Part shown: one piece after another, positions 28,510 through 37,184 of the stretch
Position numbering within the stretch: position 1 is the stretch's first letter
Layout: every line of letters begins with the position of its first letter
Origin: Muribaculaceae bacterium
Lineage (GTDB): Bacteria; Bacteroidota; Bacteroidia; Bacteroidales; Muribaculaceae
Assembly: GCA_022509165.1 (NCBI GenBank)
Contig: JAFLTT010000012.1
Location: 33,097-97,096 of the forward strand
Length of the DNA stretch: 64,000 nucleotides
Direction of reading: 5' to 3'
Made by a program: the position numbers and the translations under genes
Notes under the pieces: model-generated
Seen by the model: the letters and a program-made list of their open reading frames with translations, nothing else
Database searches by the model: none
What the model was told of the DNA's origin: nothing

Positions 28510-30525
28510 ATGAAATTCAAGACAATGGCAATCGCCACCCTTTTGGCCATGGGCTCCATGGCAGCATCGGCTCAAAGCAATTTCGACGCCAAGTTTAAAA
28601 ACTATCCTACATATTCCGGCAGTGACCTTGAACTCACTGTCAACGATACCGGTACTCACTGGAGACTCTGGAGTCCTGAAGCCCAGGAAGTGTTGGTAAA
28701 GATTTACAATAACGGTAAAGGGGGTAATCCCATCGAAACATTACAGATGCAACGCCATCCGGATAATGGTACGTGGACTGCTTCGGTACCCGAACAACTT
28801 TACGGTAAATTCTATACTTTCCAAGTAAAATACGACGGAAAGTGGCTGAATGAAACTCCCGGTGTTTGGGCAAAGGCTGTGGGTGTAAACGGTAAAAGAG
28901 GAGCAATAATTGATTTCGCCGCTACTAACCCCGAAGGATGGTCGGAAGACAAGGGACCGCAAGTTGACAATTTCTCAGACGTAATAGTATATGAGATGCA
29001 CCATCGCGACCTTTCGATGCATCCAACTTCCGGTATCACCAATAAGGGAAAGTTCCTGGCACTTACCGAAGAGGGGACAAAATCTCCCCAAGGCCAAAGC
29101 ACCGGAATCGACCACCTGAAAGAACTTGGAATCACCCATGTACATATACTGCCCAGCTACGACTATAACTCTGTGGATGAAGCTAATCTCCAGGAAAATG
29201 TCTACAACTGGGGCTATGACCCTCAAAACTATAATGCACCGGAAGGTTCATATTCTACCAATCCGGAGAATCCCGCTGTGAGGGTGGCCGAAATGAAAGA
29301 GATGATAAAGACTCTTCATGACAACGGCATAGGTGTGATAATGGATGTGGTTTACAACCATACGGCAGAAAACGACGGCAGCAACTTCTCGCTCACCGCG
29401 CCCGGATATTATTATCGTCACCGTGAAGACGGCAGCTATTCGGATGCTTCCGGTTGTGGCAATGAAACTGCCTCAGACCTCCAACAGATGCAGGATTTCA
29501 TTGTAAATTCAGTGAAATACTGGGCTGATGAATACCATATCGATGGTTTCAGGTTTGACCTTATGGCGATTCACGACACAGAGACCATGAACAGAGTGGC
29601 ATCCGAGTTAAAAGAGATCAATCCATCGATCTTTGTATACGGAGAGGGTTGGACAGCAGGCGATTCTCCTTTGCTGCCTGAGCGCAGAGCACTTAAGGAG
29701 AATGTAAGCAAGATGGAAAATGTGGCGGTATTTTCCGACGACCTTCGTGATGCTGTGAAGGGTCATTACACAGATGCGTCTGACCGTGGTTTCGCTACCG
29801 GCAAACCGGGACTCGAGGAAACTGTGAAAATCGGTATCGTGGCTGCAACCGCCCATCCGCAGGTAGATTATTCGAAGGGTAATAACTCCAAATTCCCTTA
29901 TGCCACTTCACCTGAAATGATTGTGAATTATGTATCATGTCATGATGACCTTTCTCTCACCGACAAGCTCAAACATTCAATGCCTGATGAGCCGGAAGAG
30001 AATCAGTTGGCGGCAGCCAAACTTGCCCAGACCATCATATTCACTTCACAAGGCACACCATTTATGTTTGCCGGCGAAGAGGTGTTCCGCAACAAGAAAG
30101 GTGTACACAATTCCTACAATCGTCCTGACTCCATCAATGCCATAGACTGGACAAACAAGAATACCTATCGCGATCAGTTTGACTATTACAAAGGTCTGAC
30201 AGCACTCCGCAAGGCACATCCGGCCTTCAGGATGACAACTGCAGAGGATATAGCCAACAATCTTGTTTTTGATGAGATAGACTCAACTGAGACCCCCAAT
30301 CTGATTTCCTATTCACTGAAGAATCATTCCAACGGAGATGCCTGGGAAGAGATCAAGGTAGTGCTCAATGGCGCCTCTTATCCTCAAAGTGTAGATATCC
30401 AGAAAGGTAATTGGAAAATTGTGGCTTTAGATGGCAAGATAGCTCCTGACGGATCATTAGGAGCCACTACAGGAGGTAAGATGACCCTGGCTCCCTATTC
30501 AGCCATGATATTAGCCAAAGAATAG
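28510..30525 (+). CDS. pulA: secreted type I pullulanase, GH13
   Basis: A 671-residue enzyme from the ATG at 28510; the frame is open to 28450 but would start upstream of the promoter. The signal peptide is MKFKTMAIATLLAMGSMAASA. A CBM48-like N-terminal domain (THWRLWSPEAQEVLVKIY) precedes the GH13 barrel with the pullulanase signature YNWGYDPQNYNAPEGSYS. Catalytic residues are D350 (GFRFDL), E379 (YGEGW) and D479 (CHDD). It cuts alpha-1,6 branches in pullulan, amylopectin or glycogen, here outside the cytoplasm. The next gene encodes a secreted protein of likely carbohydrate-binding type. Confidence 0.93.
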   Translation: MKFKTMAIATLLAMGSMAASAQSNFDAKFKNYPTYSGSDLELTVNDTGTHWRLWSPEAQEVLVKIYNNGKGGNPIETLQMQRHPDNGTWTASVPEQLYGKFYTFQVKYDGKWLNETPGVWAKAVGVNGKRGAIIDFAATNPEGWSEDKGPQVDNFSDVIVYEMHHRDLSMHPTSGITNKGKFLALTEEGTKSPQGQSTGIDHLKELGITHVHILPSYDYNSVDEANLQENVYNWGYDPQNYNAPEGSYSTNPENPAVRVAEMKEMIKTLHDNGIGVIMDVVYNHTAENDGSNFSLTAPGYYYRHREDGSYSDASGCGNETASDLQQMQDFIVNSVKYWADEYHIDGFRFDLMAIHDTETMNRVASELKEINPSIFVYGEGWTAGDSPLLPERRALKENVSKMENVAVFSDDLRDAVKGHYTDASDRGFATGKPGLEETVKIGIVAATAHPQVDYSKGNNSKFPYATSPEMIVNYVSCHDDLSLTDKLKHSMPDEPEENQLAAAKLAQTIIFTSQGTPFMFAGEEVFRNKKGVHNSYNRPDSINAIDWTNKNTYRDQFDYYKGLTALRKAHPAFRMTTAEDIANNLVFDEIDSTETPNLISYSLKNHSNGDAWEEIKVVLNGASYPQSVDIQKGNWKIVALDGKIAPDGSLGATTGGKMTLAPYSAMILAKE

Positions 30526-30565
30526 TTTATGGTATGTCTTAGAATCATGTCTTAAAACATAAAAT

Positions 30566-30602
30566 AAAAGGAACCGGTTTAGTAACTAAATCGGTTCCTT
30601 TT
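30566..30602 (+). terminator. strong terminator after pullulanase
   Basis: AAAAGGAACCGGTTTAG pairs with CTAAATCGGTTCCTTTT, a 17-bp stem with one G-U pair and a TAA loop. Nearly symmetric, so it could act in both directions. The following promoter starts just after it. Confidence 0.85.
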
Positions 30603-30605
30603 AGT

Positions 30606-30613
30606 TAAATTTG
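30606..30613 (+). promoter_or_regulatory. -7 box of the multi-module secreted protein gene
   Basis: TAAATTTG matches TAnnTTTG and lies 36 bases before the ATG. A -33 element would fall within the terminator stem; no clear TTTG is present there. Confidence 0.45.
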
Positions 30614-30649
30614 CATAATTAACTAACCTTTAATTATACAAACAAGCCT

Positions 30650-32248
30650 ATGAAAAAACTTTTACTCGGTCTAAGCATGGCAGTACTCGGAGGTTTGGCC
30701 TTCAATGCCAATGCAGACTATTATCTGATTGGTAGTTTCAACGATTGGACACAAGCAGATCCCAATGCTCATTTTACGGCCGGCAGTAACACTGATGAAT
30801 ACGTTCTGGATTATCAAGGAACCTTAATATCCGGCTTCAAAATCAATGACGGATCATGGAGTAATGCTGAAGCTAACTTCGGTGGCAGTTCGACTTTAAC
30901 AATAGGAGAAGTGTATACTCTTCAAGTAGGAAGTTCGTCTGGTAATATTACTCTTTCAGAAAACATTGAAAATCCTCACATCGTATTAAACGTATCTAAT
31001 CCGGCGGCTCCAACACTACTTATTACAGGTCAAAGTGTTGAGATTCCCATACCTGATTTACTTTATATAAGAGGAGATCTTACAGGTTGGGATGCTAATC
31101 CGGAATACGTAGTAAATAGAGTAGGGGATTCCAAAATCTTCACAGGTAAGGTTACTATGGCGGCTAATCAAGCCTCTTTCAAAATTGCTGACGCTGGATG
31201 GGCTATTTATAACTACGGTGGCGGTGAAATGGAAGTATATAGCAATCTTCCCGGAGTACAGACATTGGTTTCCGGTTCACAAAGCAATATAACTGTTACT
31301 AACTGGGAGGGAGGCGAAATGGAACTCACATTCGACCTTGAATCCCTTAAACTTACAGTGGTAGGAAATGATCAGCCGGCTAAGGAAGGAATTGAACCTG
31401 CTCCTGAAGTGACACTATATGTTGTCGGTGCTGATGTTGACGGTATAGAATGGACACTCGAAACTAACCCGATGACTTATGACGCATCCACAGGCCTTTA
31501 TACTTGGACTGGTAATACATTAGCCAGCAAATTTAAGATCAATGATGGAAGCTGGAATGGTGAATACAACCTTGGTTCATCTCAAGAAAATAAAGTAGAT
31601 TTAGTTCTTGGACAAGCTTATAACCTTCAGAATGGGGATTCAGGAGATATATTGTTTGCTAACTGTGCTTCTGTTTCAAATCCTACTGTAATAGTTGACC
31701 TGGATGCTCTCACAGTGACTGTAACCGGTGATCCTGTAGGTGAACCTCTGCCTCCTGTTGTACCTGATGAACCCGGTGCTGCTCCGGCTCAGTTATACTT
31801 AATTGGTAATATACCCGCTTGGGGTGAAAATGAGGGAAAAGAAATGTCCCTCTGTGAACCGGGAATCTATTACATTGAAAATGTTGAACTGAGTGATTCA
31901 GGTAACGGAAATTCTTACTTCGCTTTTACAAGCCAACTTGGAAGTTGGGACCTTATCAATGCTAACAGGATTGGTCCGGAAGAAGGTGATGCACCATTCA
32001 GTCCTACCACTGGCAATGCATTCTTTAAGAATTCAAATGCTTGGCTGATAGCACCGGGCACTTACAGCTTCTACGTGAACTTCAATACCGATATGGCTGC
32101 TACTGATGCTGCTCTGGGTATTAAGGCTGTAGGTGTTAACGCTAATGGTGAAGAGGTAATTTACAACCTCCAAGGTGTACGCGTTAACCGCAACAACATG
32201 GCTCCCGGCATCTATATCATCAACGGCAAGAAGATGGTGATAAAGTAA
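30650..32248 (+). CDS. secreted protein with four SusE/SusF-like modules
   Basis: A 532-residue exported protein (signal peptide MKKLLLGLSMAVLGGLAFNANA). Four related beta-rich modules begin near residues 23 (DYYLIGSFNDW), 137 (LLYIRGDLTGWD), 254 (VTLYVVGADVDGIEW) and 380 (AQLYLIGNIPAWGENEG). Modules 1 and 3 are closest, sharing FKINDGSW followed by a glycine/serine stretch. This layout resembles the starch-binding modules of SusE/SusF. The last 30 residues (YNLQGVRVN... GIYIINGKKMVIK) look like a C-terminal sorting or anchoring tail of Bacteroidetes secreted proteins. No lipobox cysteine follows the signal. Glucan binding is inferred from the neighbouring pullulanase. Confidence 0.7.
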   Translation: MKKLLLGLSMAVLGGLAFNANADYYLIGSFNDWTQADPNAHFTAGSNTDEYVLDYQGTLISGFKINDGSWSNAEANFGGSSTLTIGEVYTLQVGSSSGNITLSENIENPHIVLNVSNPAAPTLLITGQSVEIPIPDLLYIRGDLTGWDANPEYVVNRVGDSKIFTGKVTMAANQASFKIADAGWAIYNYGGGEMEVYSNLPGVQTLVSGSQSNITVTNWEGGEMELTFDLESLKLTVVGNDQPAKEGIEPAPEVTLYVVGADVDGIEWTLETNPMTYDASTGLYTWTGNTLASKFKINDGSWNGEYNLGSSQENKVDLVLGQAYNLQNGDSGDILFANCASVSNPTVIVDLDALTVTVTGDPVGEPLPPVVPDEPGAAPAQLYLIGNIPAWGENEGKEMSLCEPGIYYIENVELSDSGNGNSYFAFTSQLGSWDLINANRIGPEEGDAPFSPTTGNAFFKNSNAWLIAPGTYSFYVNFNTDMAATDAALGIKAVGVNANGEEVIYNLQGVRVNRNNMAPGIYIINGKKMVIK

Positions 32249-32302
32249 TTTCCCCTTATCTGATAAATTGACAAGATATCTAAACAAGATATTGACAAAA
32301 TG

Positions 32303-32334
32303 GACGGTTCTCGCATCGGGAACCGTCTTTTTTA
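32303..32334 (+). terminator. intrinsic terminator before the ROK kinase
   Basis: GACGGTTC and GAACCGTC form a perfect 8-bp stem around a 9-base loop, followed by TTTTTT. Confidence 0.9.
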
Positions 32335-32369
32335 TTTTATACACAGATACTTTTTTCCAAAAAATCAAT

Positions 32370-32377
32370 TAAATTTG
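32370..32377 (+). promoter_or_regulatory. -7 box of the ROK kinase gene
   Basis: TAAATTTG matches TAnnTTTG; the ATG is 32 bases downstream. No TTTG at the expected -33 distance. Confidence 0.45.
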
Positions 32378-32408
32378 TGGTAGATTATACCTAAAAAATA
32401 GAATAACC

Positions 32409-33425
32409 ATGCTAAAACCCTATGTACTTGGTATCGATATAGGCGGTACCAACACAGTGTTCGGAATTGTCGATGCACGTGGACAGGTGATTGCTTCTGA
32501 TTCAATCAAGACAAAAAAGCACACCAATTTCGATGATTATGTAAAGGAACTTCACGACGGAGTGCAGAGACTTCTGGAAAAGAATGACGCAGAAGATAAA
32601 ATCCAGGGAATCGGTATAGGTGCTCCCAACGCCAATTATTACACCGGAGAGATTCTTAATCCGCCAAACCTTCCATGGGGTCCGATTATTCCGCTTGCAG
32701 AAAAAGTCAGCAAGGCTTTCGGAGGCATTCCGGTGGCTGTGACAAATGACGCCAATGCTGCAGCCCTTGGTGAAATGACTTATGGCGCTGCCAGAGGAAT
32801 GAAAGATTTCATAATGATCACACTTGGCACAGGTGTAGGTTCCGGTATTGTAGTGAATGGACAACTTGTGTATGGCCATGACGGATTTGCCGGAGAACTC
32901 GGTCACCTCATCATGAAGCGTAACAACGGACGTATGTGCGGTTGCGGTCGGACAGGGTGTCTGGAAGCTTATTGCAGTGCCACAGGAGTTGCCCGTACAG
33001 CACGTGAATTCCTTGAGGTGAGGACTGAACCCTCCACTCTGCGTAATCTTCAGATAGAAGATATCACATCAAAAGATGTATATGATGCAGCAGTTGCCGG
33101 TGACAAGATGGCCAAGGAAATCTTCAATTATACCGGTACTATCCTCGGCGAGGCGTTTGCCGATATGGTGACATTCACTTCCCCTCAGGCCATCATCCTC
33201 TTCGGCGGTCTGGCAAAGAGTGGTGAACTCCTTATGAAACCTCTTCAGGAAGCATTCGACAGGTCGCTGATGCCGGTATTTAAAGGTAAGACCAAGATAC
33301 TGCTATCCGAGCTCAAGGAAAGCGATGCAGCAGTGCTCGGTGCTTCAGCACTTGGCTGGGAAGCACGCAACCGTTTCGACAATGCTGTAAATGAGGTGAC
33401 AGGCGCAGAACCTGAAAAAGCGTGA
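32409..33425 (+). CDS. ROK family sugar kinase, probable glucokinase
   Basis: A 338-residue cytosolic kinase. The phosphate-binding LGIDIGGTNTVFGIVD is at the N terminus, the catalytic region is TNDANAAALGEM, and the ROK signature GELGHLIM is followed by the zinc-binding CGCGRTGCLEAYCS. ROK kinases phosphorylate glucose, GlcNAc, fructose or other sugars. Glucose is the likely substrate given the glucan-degrading neighbours, but the sequence does not settle it. Ends 8 bases before the convergent maf gene. Confidence 0.85.
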   Translation: MLKPYVLGIDIGGTNTVFGIVDARGQVIASDSIKTKKHTNFDDYVKELHDGVQRLLEKNDAEDKIQGIGIGAPNANYYTGEILNPPNLPWGPIIPLAEKVSKAFGGIPVAVTNDANAAALGEMTYGAARGMKDFIMITLGTGVGSGIVVNGQLVYGHDGFAGELGHLIMKRNNGRMCGCGRTGCLEAYCSATGVARTAREFLEVRTEPSTLRNLQIEDITSKDVYDAAVAGDKMAKEIFNYTGTILGEAFADMVTFTSPQAIILFGGLAKSGELLMKPLQEAFDRSLMPVFKGKTKILLSELKESDAAVLGASALGWEARNRFDNAVNEVTGAEPEKA

Positions 33426-33433
33426 GAAAATAA

Positions 33434-34009
33434 TTATAGCAAATGTATCGGGAACTCTTTGAGAACCTGATAAAGACGGTGGACCGGTAACCCCATAACA
33501 TTATAAAAACTACCGTCGATTTTTGCCACAGCCACGGCTCCTATCCATTCCTGAATGCCATAGGCTCCGGCCTTGTCGAGAGGATGATAGGTATCCACAT
33601 AATAGCGGATCTCACTTTCAGTGAGGTCCGCAAATTTTACCAGGGATTCCGAAGAGAAAGACTCTCTTTTCTCTTTAGTGACTACAGTAACTCCCGTGGT
33701 GACCTTGTGAGTTTTTCCGGAGAGAAACCGGAGCATTTTGCAGGCATCATCGGCATCTTTCGGTTTCCCCAGAATCTTACCATCGCATATCACCACAGTA
33801 TCGGCTGTGATGAGAAGTTCATCATCTTGTAATATACCTAAGAAGGCATCCGCTTTTTTATTGGATATATATTCCGATACATTGTCGGCTTCCAGATCAG
33901 AGGGATAACTTTCATCCAAACCTTCGATAGTGACTACGGTATATGGAATCTTAAGCAGATTAAGTATTTCGCGACGTCTTGGAGATTTGCTTGCGAGAAG
34001 GATTTTCAT
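33434..34009 (-). CDS. maf: Maf family nucleotide pyrophosphatase
   Basis: A 191-residue protein beginning MKILLASKSPRRREILNLL, the Maf signature SxSPRR, with the further conserved ITADTVV, GKPKDADDACKMLRFLSGK and YGIQEWIG segments. Maf proteins hydrolyse modified or canonical NTPs to NMPs (house-cleaning). Last gene of the bamD-rpoZ-ATP-grasp-DUF2520-maf run. In many Bacteroidales a KdsC-type phosphatase sits between the DUF2520 gene and maf; it is missing here. Confidence 0.93.
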   Translation of the reverse strand: MKILLASKSPRRREILNLLKIPYTVVTIEGLDESYPSDLEADNVSEYISNKKADAFLGILQDDELLITADTVVICDGKILGKPKDADDACKMLRFLSGKTHKVTTGVTVVTKEKRESFSSESLVKFADLTESEIRYYVDTYHPLDKAGAYGIQEWIGAVAVAKIDGSFYNVMGLPVHRLYQVLKEFPIHLL

Positions 34010-34043
34010 GATTGTTATTATTTGGCACCGCAGTTAGCGGAAG

Positions 34044-34763
34044 TTATAATCTTTCTTTTTTCTTGGTATCAGAAATATAATCGGAAAGGAGGGTATAAAT
34101 TTCCTGAAATAGTGGTTTGTCTTCCAGCATCTTAAGATGAGCATTCATCACCTTGGTATCTCCACGCACGGCAGGGCCCGTCTGTGCCTCTGTGGCAGAG
34201 AGACTTGCAAGTTTATTTATTGTCTGCTTCATAAGAGGCAATAAGTCCTTAAAATCCAAGGCACTTTCTTTCAGGATTTCCTGGGATATACCCGCCAGAG
34301 CATTGCTGAAATTACAGGCAAAGACGGATGCAAGATGCAACTTCTTCCGGGCTTCGGAATCTGCTTCCTTTACATTGTCAGAAAAGAGAGATGCCAGTGC
34401 CTTCAATCTTTCCACGGTTTCTTGAGAATTCCCTTCTATGAAAACCGGAATCTCACGATAATTTAGCTCCACTCCTTTTGTAAAGGTCTGTAGAGGATAA
34501 AACACTCCGTATCCGGCTACATTTTTATTAAGAACATCCATCGGCACAGATCCGGCGGTATGAGCCATGACAGCAGCCGTGTGAGGTAAGCGGGAGAATA
34601 CTTCTTCTATGGCATTATCAGAGACACTTATAAGAACAATGTCGGCATCCGGTGGAAACCCTTCAAGTGTGCGTGAATTTACAAGTACCGTCTCTATCTT
34701 ATCTCTTAAAGCCTGAAACAGATGAGAGGCCACATTGCCGTTGCCAACTATTGCCACTTTCAT
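34044..34763 (-). CDS. Rossmann-like DUF2520 protein
   Basis: A 239-residue protein. The N-terminal MKVAIVGNGNVASHLFQAL is a dinucleotide-binding GxGxxxxxL motif, followed by VLISVSDNAIEEVFSRLP and MAHTAGSVPMDVL. The C-terminal half (GYGVFYPLQTFTKG, then HLASVFACNFSNALAGIS) matches the all-helical DUF2520 domain and resembles pyrroline-5-carboxylate reductase-like folds. The substrate is unknown. It lies between the ATP-grasp protein and maf on the same strand. Confidence 0.85.
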   Translation of the reverse strand: MKVAIVGNGNVASHLFQALRDKIETVLVNSRTLEGFPPDADIVLISVSDNAIEEVFSRLPHTAAVMAHTAGSVPMDVLNKNVAGYGVFYPLQTFTKGVELNYREIPVFIEGNSQETVERLKALASLFSDNVKEADSEARKKLHLASVFACNFSNALAGISQEILKESALDFKDLLPLMKQTINKLASLSATEAQTGPAVRGDTKVMNAHLKMLEDKPLFQEIYTLLSDYISDTKKKERL

Positions 34764-34780
34764 ACTTTACATTTTTATTA

Positions 34781-35803
34781 TTAAAGACTTCTCTTGCTAA
34801 CCGGTTTGGTTTGTAATCTCTCCCTTCCCTTCTCAATTGCGATAAATCCCATTGTGAGCCTGAGATTTATTTCCACACAGGTATTGATATTGCCCATAGT
34901 ATCTACAAACATATCAATCCCTAAGGGTCCCGAGTATTCTGCCGATATCAGTTTATCTAAAGTTTCTCTTTGAGCCTGGAGAATATCCGGATGCCAGTAA
35001 GACACATTTCTCCTTATGATATCAATAAGAGCGGGTTGGGAATCTTCTATATTGCCATGGTATTTACCTCTGGATGAAGTCTGAAACACTGAATACCCGA
35101 TAAACTCAGCCTTCCGGTTTTCTATCCACCACTCGGTAGCGAAATCGAAAACACGGGGCCAGGCTTCTTCCGCTATTACGCTCCCTTGTTTTTTGATTAC
35201 CCCATGAGCCCATTCCAGAAGACCTTTGTGAGAAATATGATCTGATACCACAATTCCTCGTCCTGAAGAACTCCAGGGGGCCTTGAAATAAGAGATAGGA
35301 TAGCTTTTAAGGAATTCTTCCACTTCAGATATGGAGAAGAGTTCCCGGTCAGAATAAGCCGTAGGTTTTCCCGTAATATTTTCCATTTCTTTACGGAAAG
35401 ATATAGCCATCCTTCTATGGGAGAGACGTCGGATTGATTCTATTTCCTTTGTATCCGGCATCAAACTCTGAGGAATGCCAAGGTTCAGGAACTGTTGCCG
35501 GACGGCATGGTCCCATCCCCAGGGTCTTACGTGTGTAATTTCCGGTAGTTGATTCCCAGACTCCTGATAGGTGATAAGCCTTATACTCTTTTCCTGCACT
35601 TTGTCATACCACCTTAGGGAATCGATTTCATTCTCTTTTACTTCAGGAGGGAGCATAATAAAATCGCTGCTGGCGGCGTATGTAGCCGGCAACAGCGAAA
35701 ATTCTTTCCTTAGCTTCACGACCTCGCCCGGAGGGGTATAGGGTCCGGCACCTACTGCAAGTGCCAAATCATGTTCCGGATTAAAGAAATGAAGAGTGGC
35801 CAT
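34781..35803 (-). CDS. uncharacterised ATP-grasp-like protein
   Basis: A 340-residue protein from the ATG at 35803 (MATLHFFNPEHDLALAVG); the open frame continues 13 codons to a TTG that overlaps the rpoZ stop. KAPWSSSGRGIVV (about residues 180-195) resembles the glycine-rich ATP-grasp loop, and GPLGIDMFVD plus CVEINLRLTMG supply the E-x-N-x-R metal/ATP pattern at the end of that fold. The N-terminal NPEHDLALA block is distinctive. No known carboxylate-amine ligase was recognised, so the product is unknown. It is embedded between rpoZ and DUF2520, away from obvious peptide or natural-product genes. Confidence 0.65.
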   Translation of the reverse strand: MATLHFFNPEHDLALAVGAGPYTPPGEVVKLRKEFSLLPATYAASSDFIMLPPEVKENEIDSLRWYDKVQEKSIRLITYQESGNQLPEITHVRPWGWDHAVRQQFLNLGIPQSLMPDTKEIESIRRLSHRRMAISFRKEMENITGKPTAYSDRELFSISEVEEFLKSYPISYFKAPWSSSGRGIVVSDHISHKGLLEWAHGVIKKQGSVIAEEAWPRVFDFATEWWIENRKAEFIGYSVFQTSSRGKYHGNIEDSQPALIDIIRRNVSYWHPDILQAQRETLDKLISAEYSGPLGIDMFVDTMGNINTCVEINLRLTMGFIAIEKGRERLQTKPVSKRSL

Positions 35804-35838
35804 TCCCACTTTTGAAAACTTGGGAGGACTGATAAAAA

Positions 35839-36174
35839 TCAATCGCCAAGATGGTCTCTTTCTTTTGAGGGATTTGTGAAGTAGAGCTTATGTTCGAGAT
35901 ACTCCTGGGTGGCTATCAAAGTAGGTTTCGGGAGTTTCTCATAAAATTTGGAAATCTCAATCTGTTCACGGTTTTCAGACACCTCTTCAAGATTGTCGGT
36001 AGAAGCGAATTCCTGCAATTTCTTTTCGAGTTCCTTCTTCATATCCACTGCAATCTGATTGGCTCTTTTGCCGATGATGCATACAGTCTCGTATACATTT
36101 CCGGTCTGTTCCGCCATCTCAATCATATCTCTGGTGACAGTATTGAGCGGTGCATTGGTCTTCTTGTAGTCCAC
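35839..36174 (-). CDS. rpoZ: RNA polymerase omega subunit, Bacteroidetes type
   Basis: A 111-residue protein beginning MDYKKTNAPLNTVTRDM, as in Bacteroidetes RpoZ. The omega-like core is YETVCIIGKRANQIAVDMK, with a C-terminal extension (EISKFYEKLPKPTLIATQEY). Omega binds the beta-prime subunit and aids assembly. It lies between bamD and the ATP-grasp gene, all on the minus strand. Confidence 0.88.
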   Translation of the reverse strand: MDYKKTNAPLNTVTRDMIEMAEQTGNVYETVCIIGKRANQIAVDMKKELEKKLQEFASTDNLEEVSENREQIEISKFYEKLPKPTLIATQEYLEHKLYFTNPSKERDHLGD

Positions 36175-36210
36175 TTTGTATTTGATTTAAAATGTATATT
36201 TTTCTGAATT

Positions 36211-37020
36211 TTACTCTGCCGCGTGCCGGCGTGCTATTTCGTAGATATTGTCGGCTTCATGCCGGTTTTTAGTATCGGGATAGTTGTTGGTGAAAGAGAA
36301 GTATTCGTCTACTACATCCCTGAATCTTTCAGCTTTTTTTTCGTCGATACTTAAACGTGCCTCCTGAAATTTTGATTTAAGTATCAGGAGTTCGAAATCC
36401 TCGCGGAATTTAGAAACCGGGAAATCTTTTAGTGCGTTCTGTGCAGTTATGATTGCTGCATTATAGTTATTTCCCATGAAATTTCCCAGGTTGTAATATA
36501 ACTGGGCATTCTGGAGTTCCTTGAGAGTCAGTTTGTCACGCATCTCATTGATTGCATTCTGTGCAATCGACACCCTGTCGCTTTCAGGGTAATAGTCGAT
36601 AAATCCCTGAAGTTCTTCGATAGCCTTTTTAGTAGGCGTCTGATCTAATTGCGGGTCGGGGGAGTCGAGATAATACCCGTAACCTGAATAAAAGCGAGCG
36701 AGTTCAGCAAATTTTCCCCGCGGATATCGTGAATAGTATGTTTTGAAATAAAGGCCTGAGTTAAGATAGTCTTTATTTTCGAAATTAGACATAGCAAGGA
36801 GGAAAAGAGCTTCCTCACCGTCGGCAGTACCGCGGAGAGGTGTATAGACAGTTTCCAGCACGGTAGCCGCCTGACTGAAGCGACGGTCGTCGAATGCTCG
36901 CTTTGCGAAATCATATTTATAAGCCACATCGTTGCTTTTGAGTACCTTGTTGTATTCCCCGCAGGAACATAAGGCCAGCAACAGAGGGAGGCAAAGTAAA
37001 AATCTGTACATTCGGCACAT
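36211..37020 (-). CDS. bamD: outer membrane assembly lipoprotein BamD
   Basis: A 269-residue lipoprotein from the ATG at 37020; an ATG at 37011 is also possible. The longer frame from 37038 starts inside the promoter and is rejected. The signal peptide ends ALCSC (C20 is the lipidated residue) followed by GEYNKVL. The rest is TPR-like helical repeats: YKYDFAKRAFDDRRFSQAATVLE, NYPDTKNRHEADNIYEIAR and others. BamD partners BamA in inserting outer membrane beta-barrels. First gene of a five-gene minus-strand run with a consensus promoter. Confidence 0.93.
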   Translation of the reverse strand: MCRMYRFLLCLPLLLALCSCGEYNKVLKSNDVAYKYDFAKRAFDDRRFSQAATVLETVYTPLRGTADGEEALFLLAMSNFENKDYLNSGLYFKTYYSRYPRGKFAELARFYSGYGYYLDSPDPQLDQTPTKKAIEELQGFIDYYPESDRVSIAQNAINEMRDKLTLKELQNAQLYYNLGNFMGNNYNAAIITAQNALKDFPVSKFREDFELLILKSKFQEARLSIDEKKAERFRDVVDEYFSFTNNYPDTKNRHEADNIYEIARRHAAE

Positions 37021-37035
37021 GGATAGTTTGGGGTG

Positions 37036-37067
37036 CAAAGTTACATATTTTTATCCTATAATGCAAA
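37036..37067 (-). promoter_or_regulatory. promoter of the bamD-rpoZ operon
   Basis: Minus strand: TTTG (37067-37064), 20-base spacer, TAACTTTG (37043-37036), an exact consensus match. It fixes the bamD start at or downstream of 37020 and lies 36 bases from the divergent PASTA promoter. Confidence 0.85.
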
Positions 37068-37102
37068 CCCGTTTTGCCCTGTTTATTGAGCTCTGAGAAA
37101 GT

Positions 37103-37133
37103 TTTGAGCGGTGAGGTATTTTCGCTAACTTTG
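37103..37133 (+). promoter_or_regulatory. promoter of the PASTA protein-rluD pair
   Basis: TTTG (37103-37106), a 19-base spacer and TAACTTTG (37126-37133), an exact consensus match. The ATG is 51 bases downstream. Confidence 0.8.
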
Positions 37134-37184
37134 AACTTGGAAGGTTATGCCTGAAAGCATAAAATTCGGCAAAGCAGGAAACGA

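Noticed and set aside
35804..35842. TTG start of the ATP-grasp gene overlapping the rpoZ stop
   Set aside because: The ATG at 35803 gives the conserved HFFNPEHDLALA start; the extra 13 residues look non-homologous.
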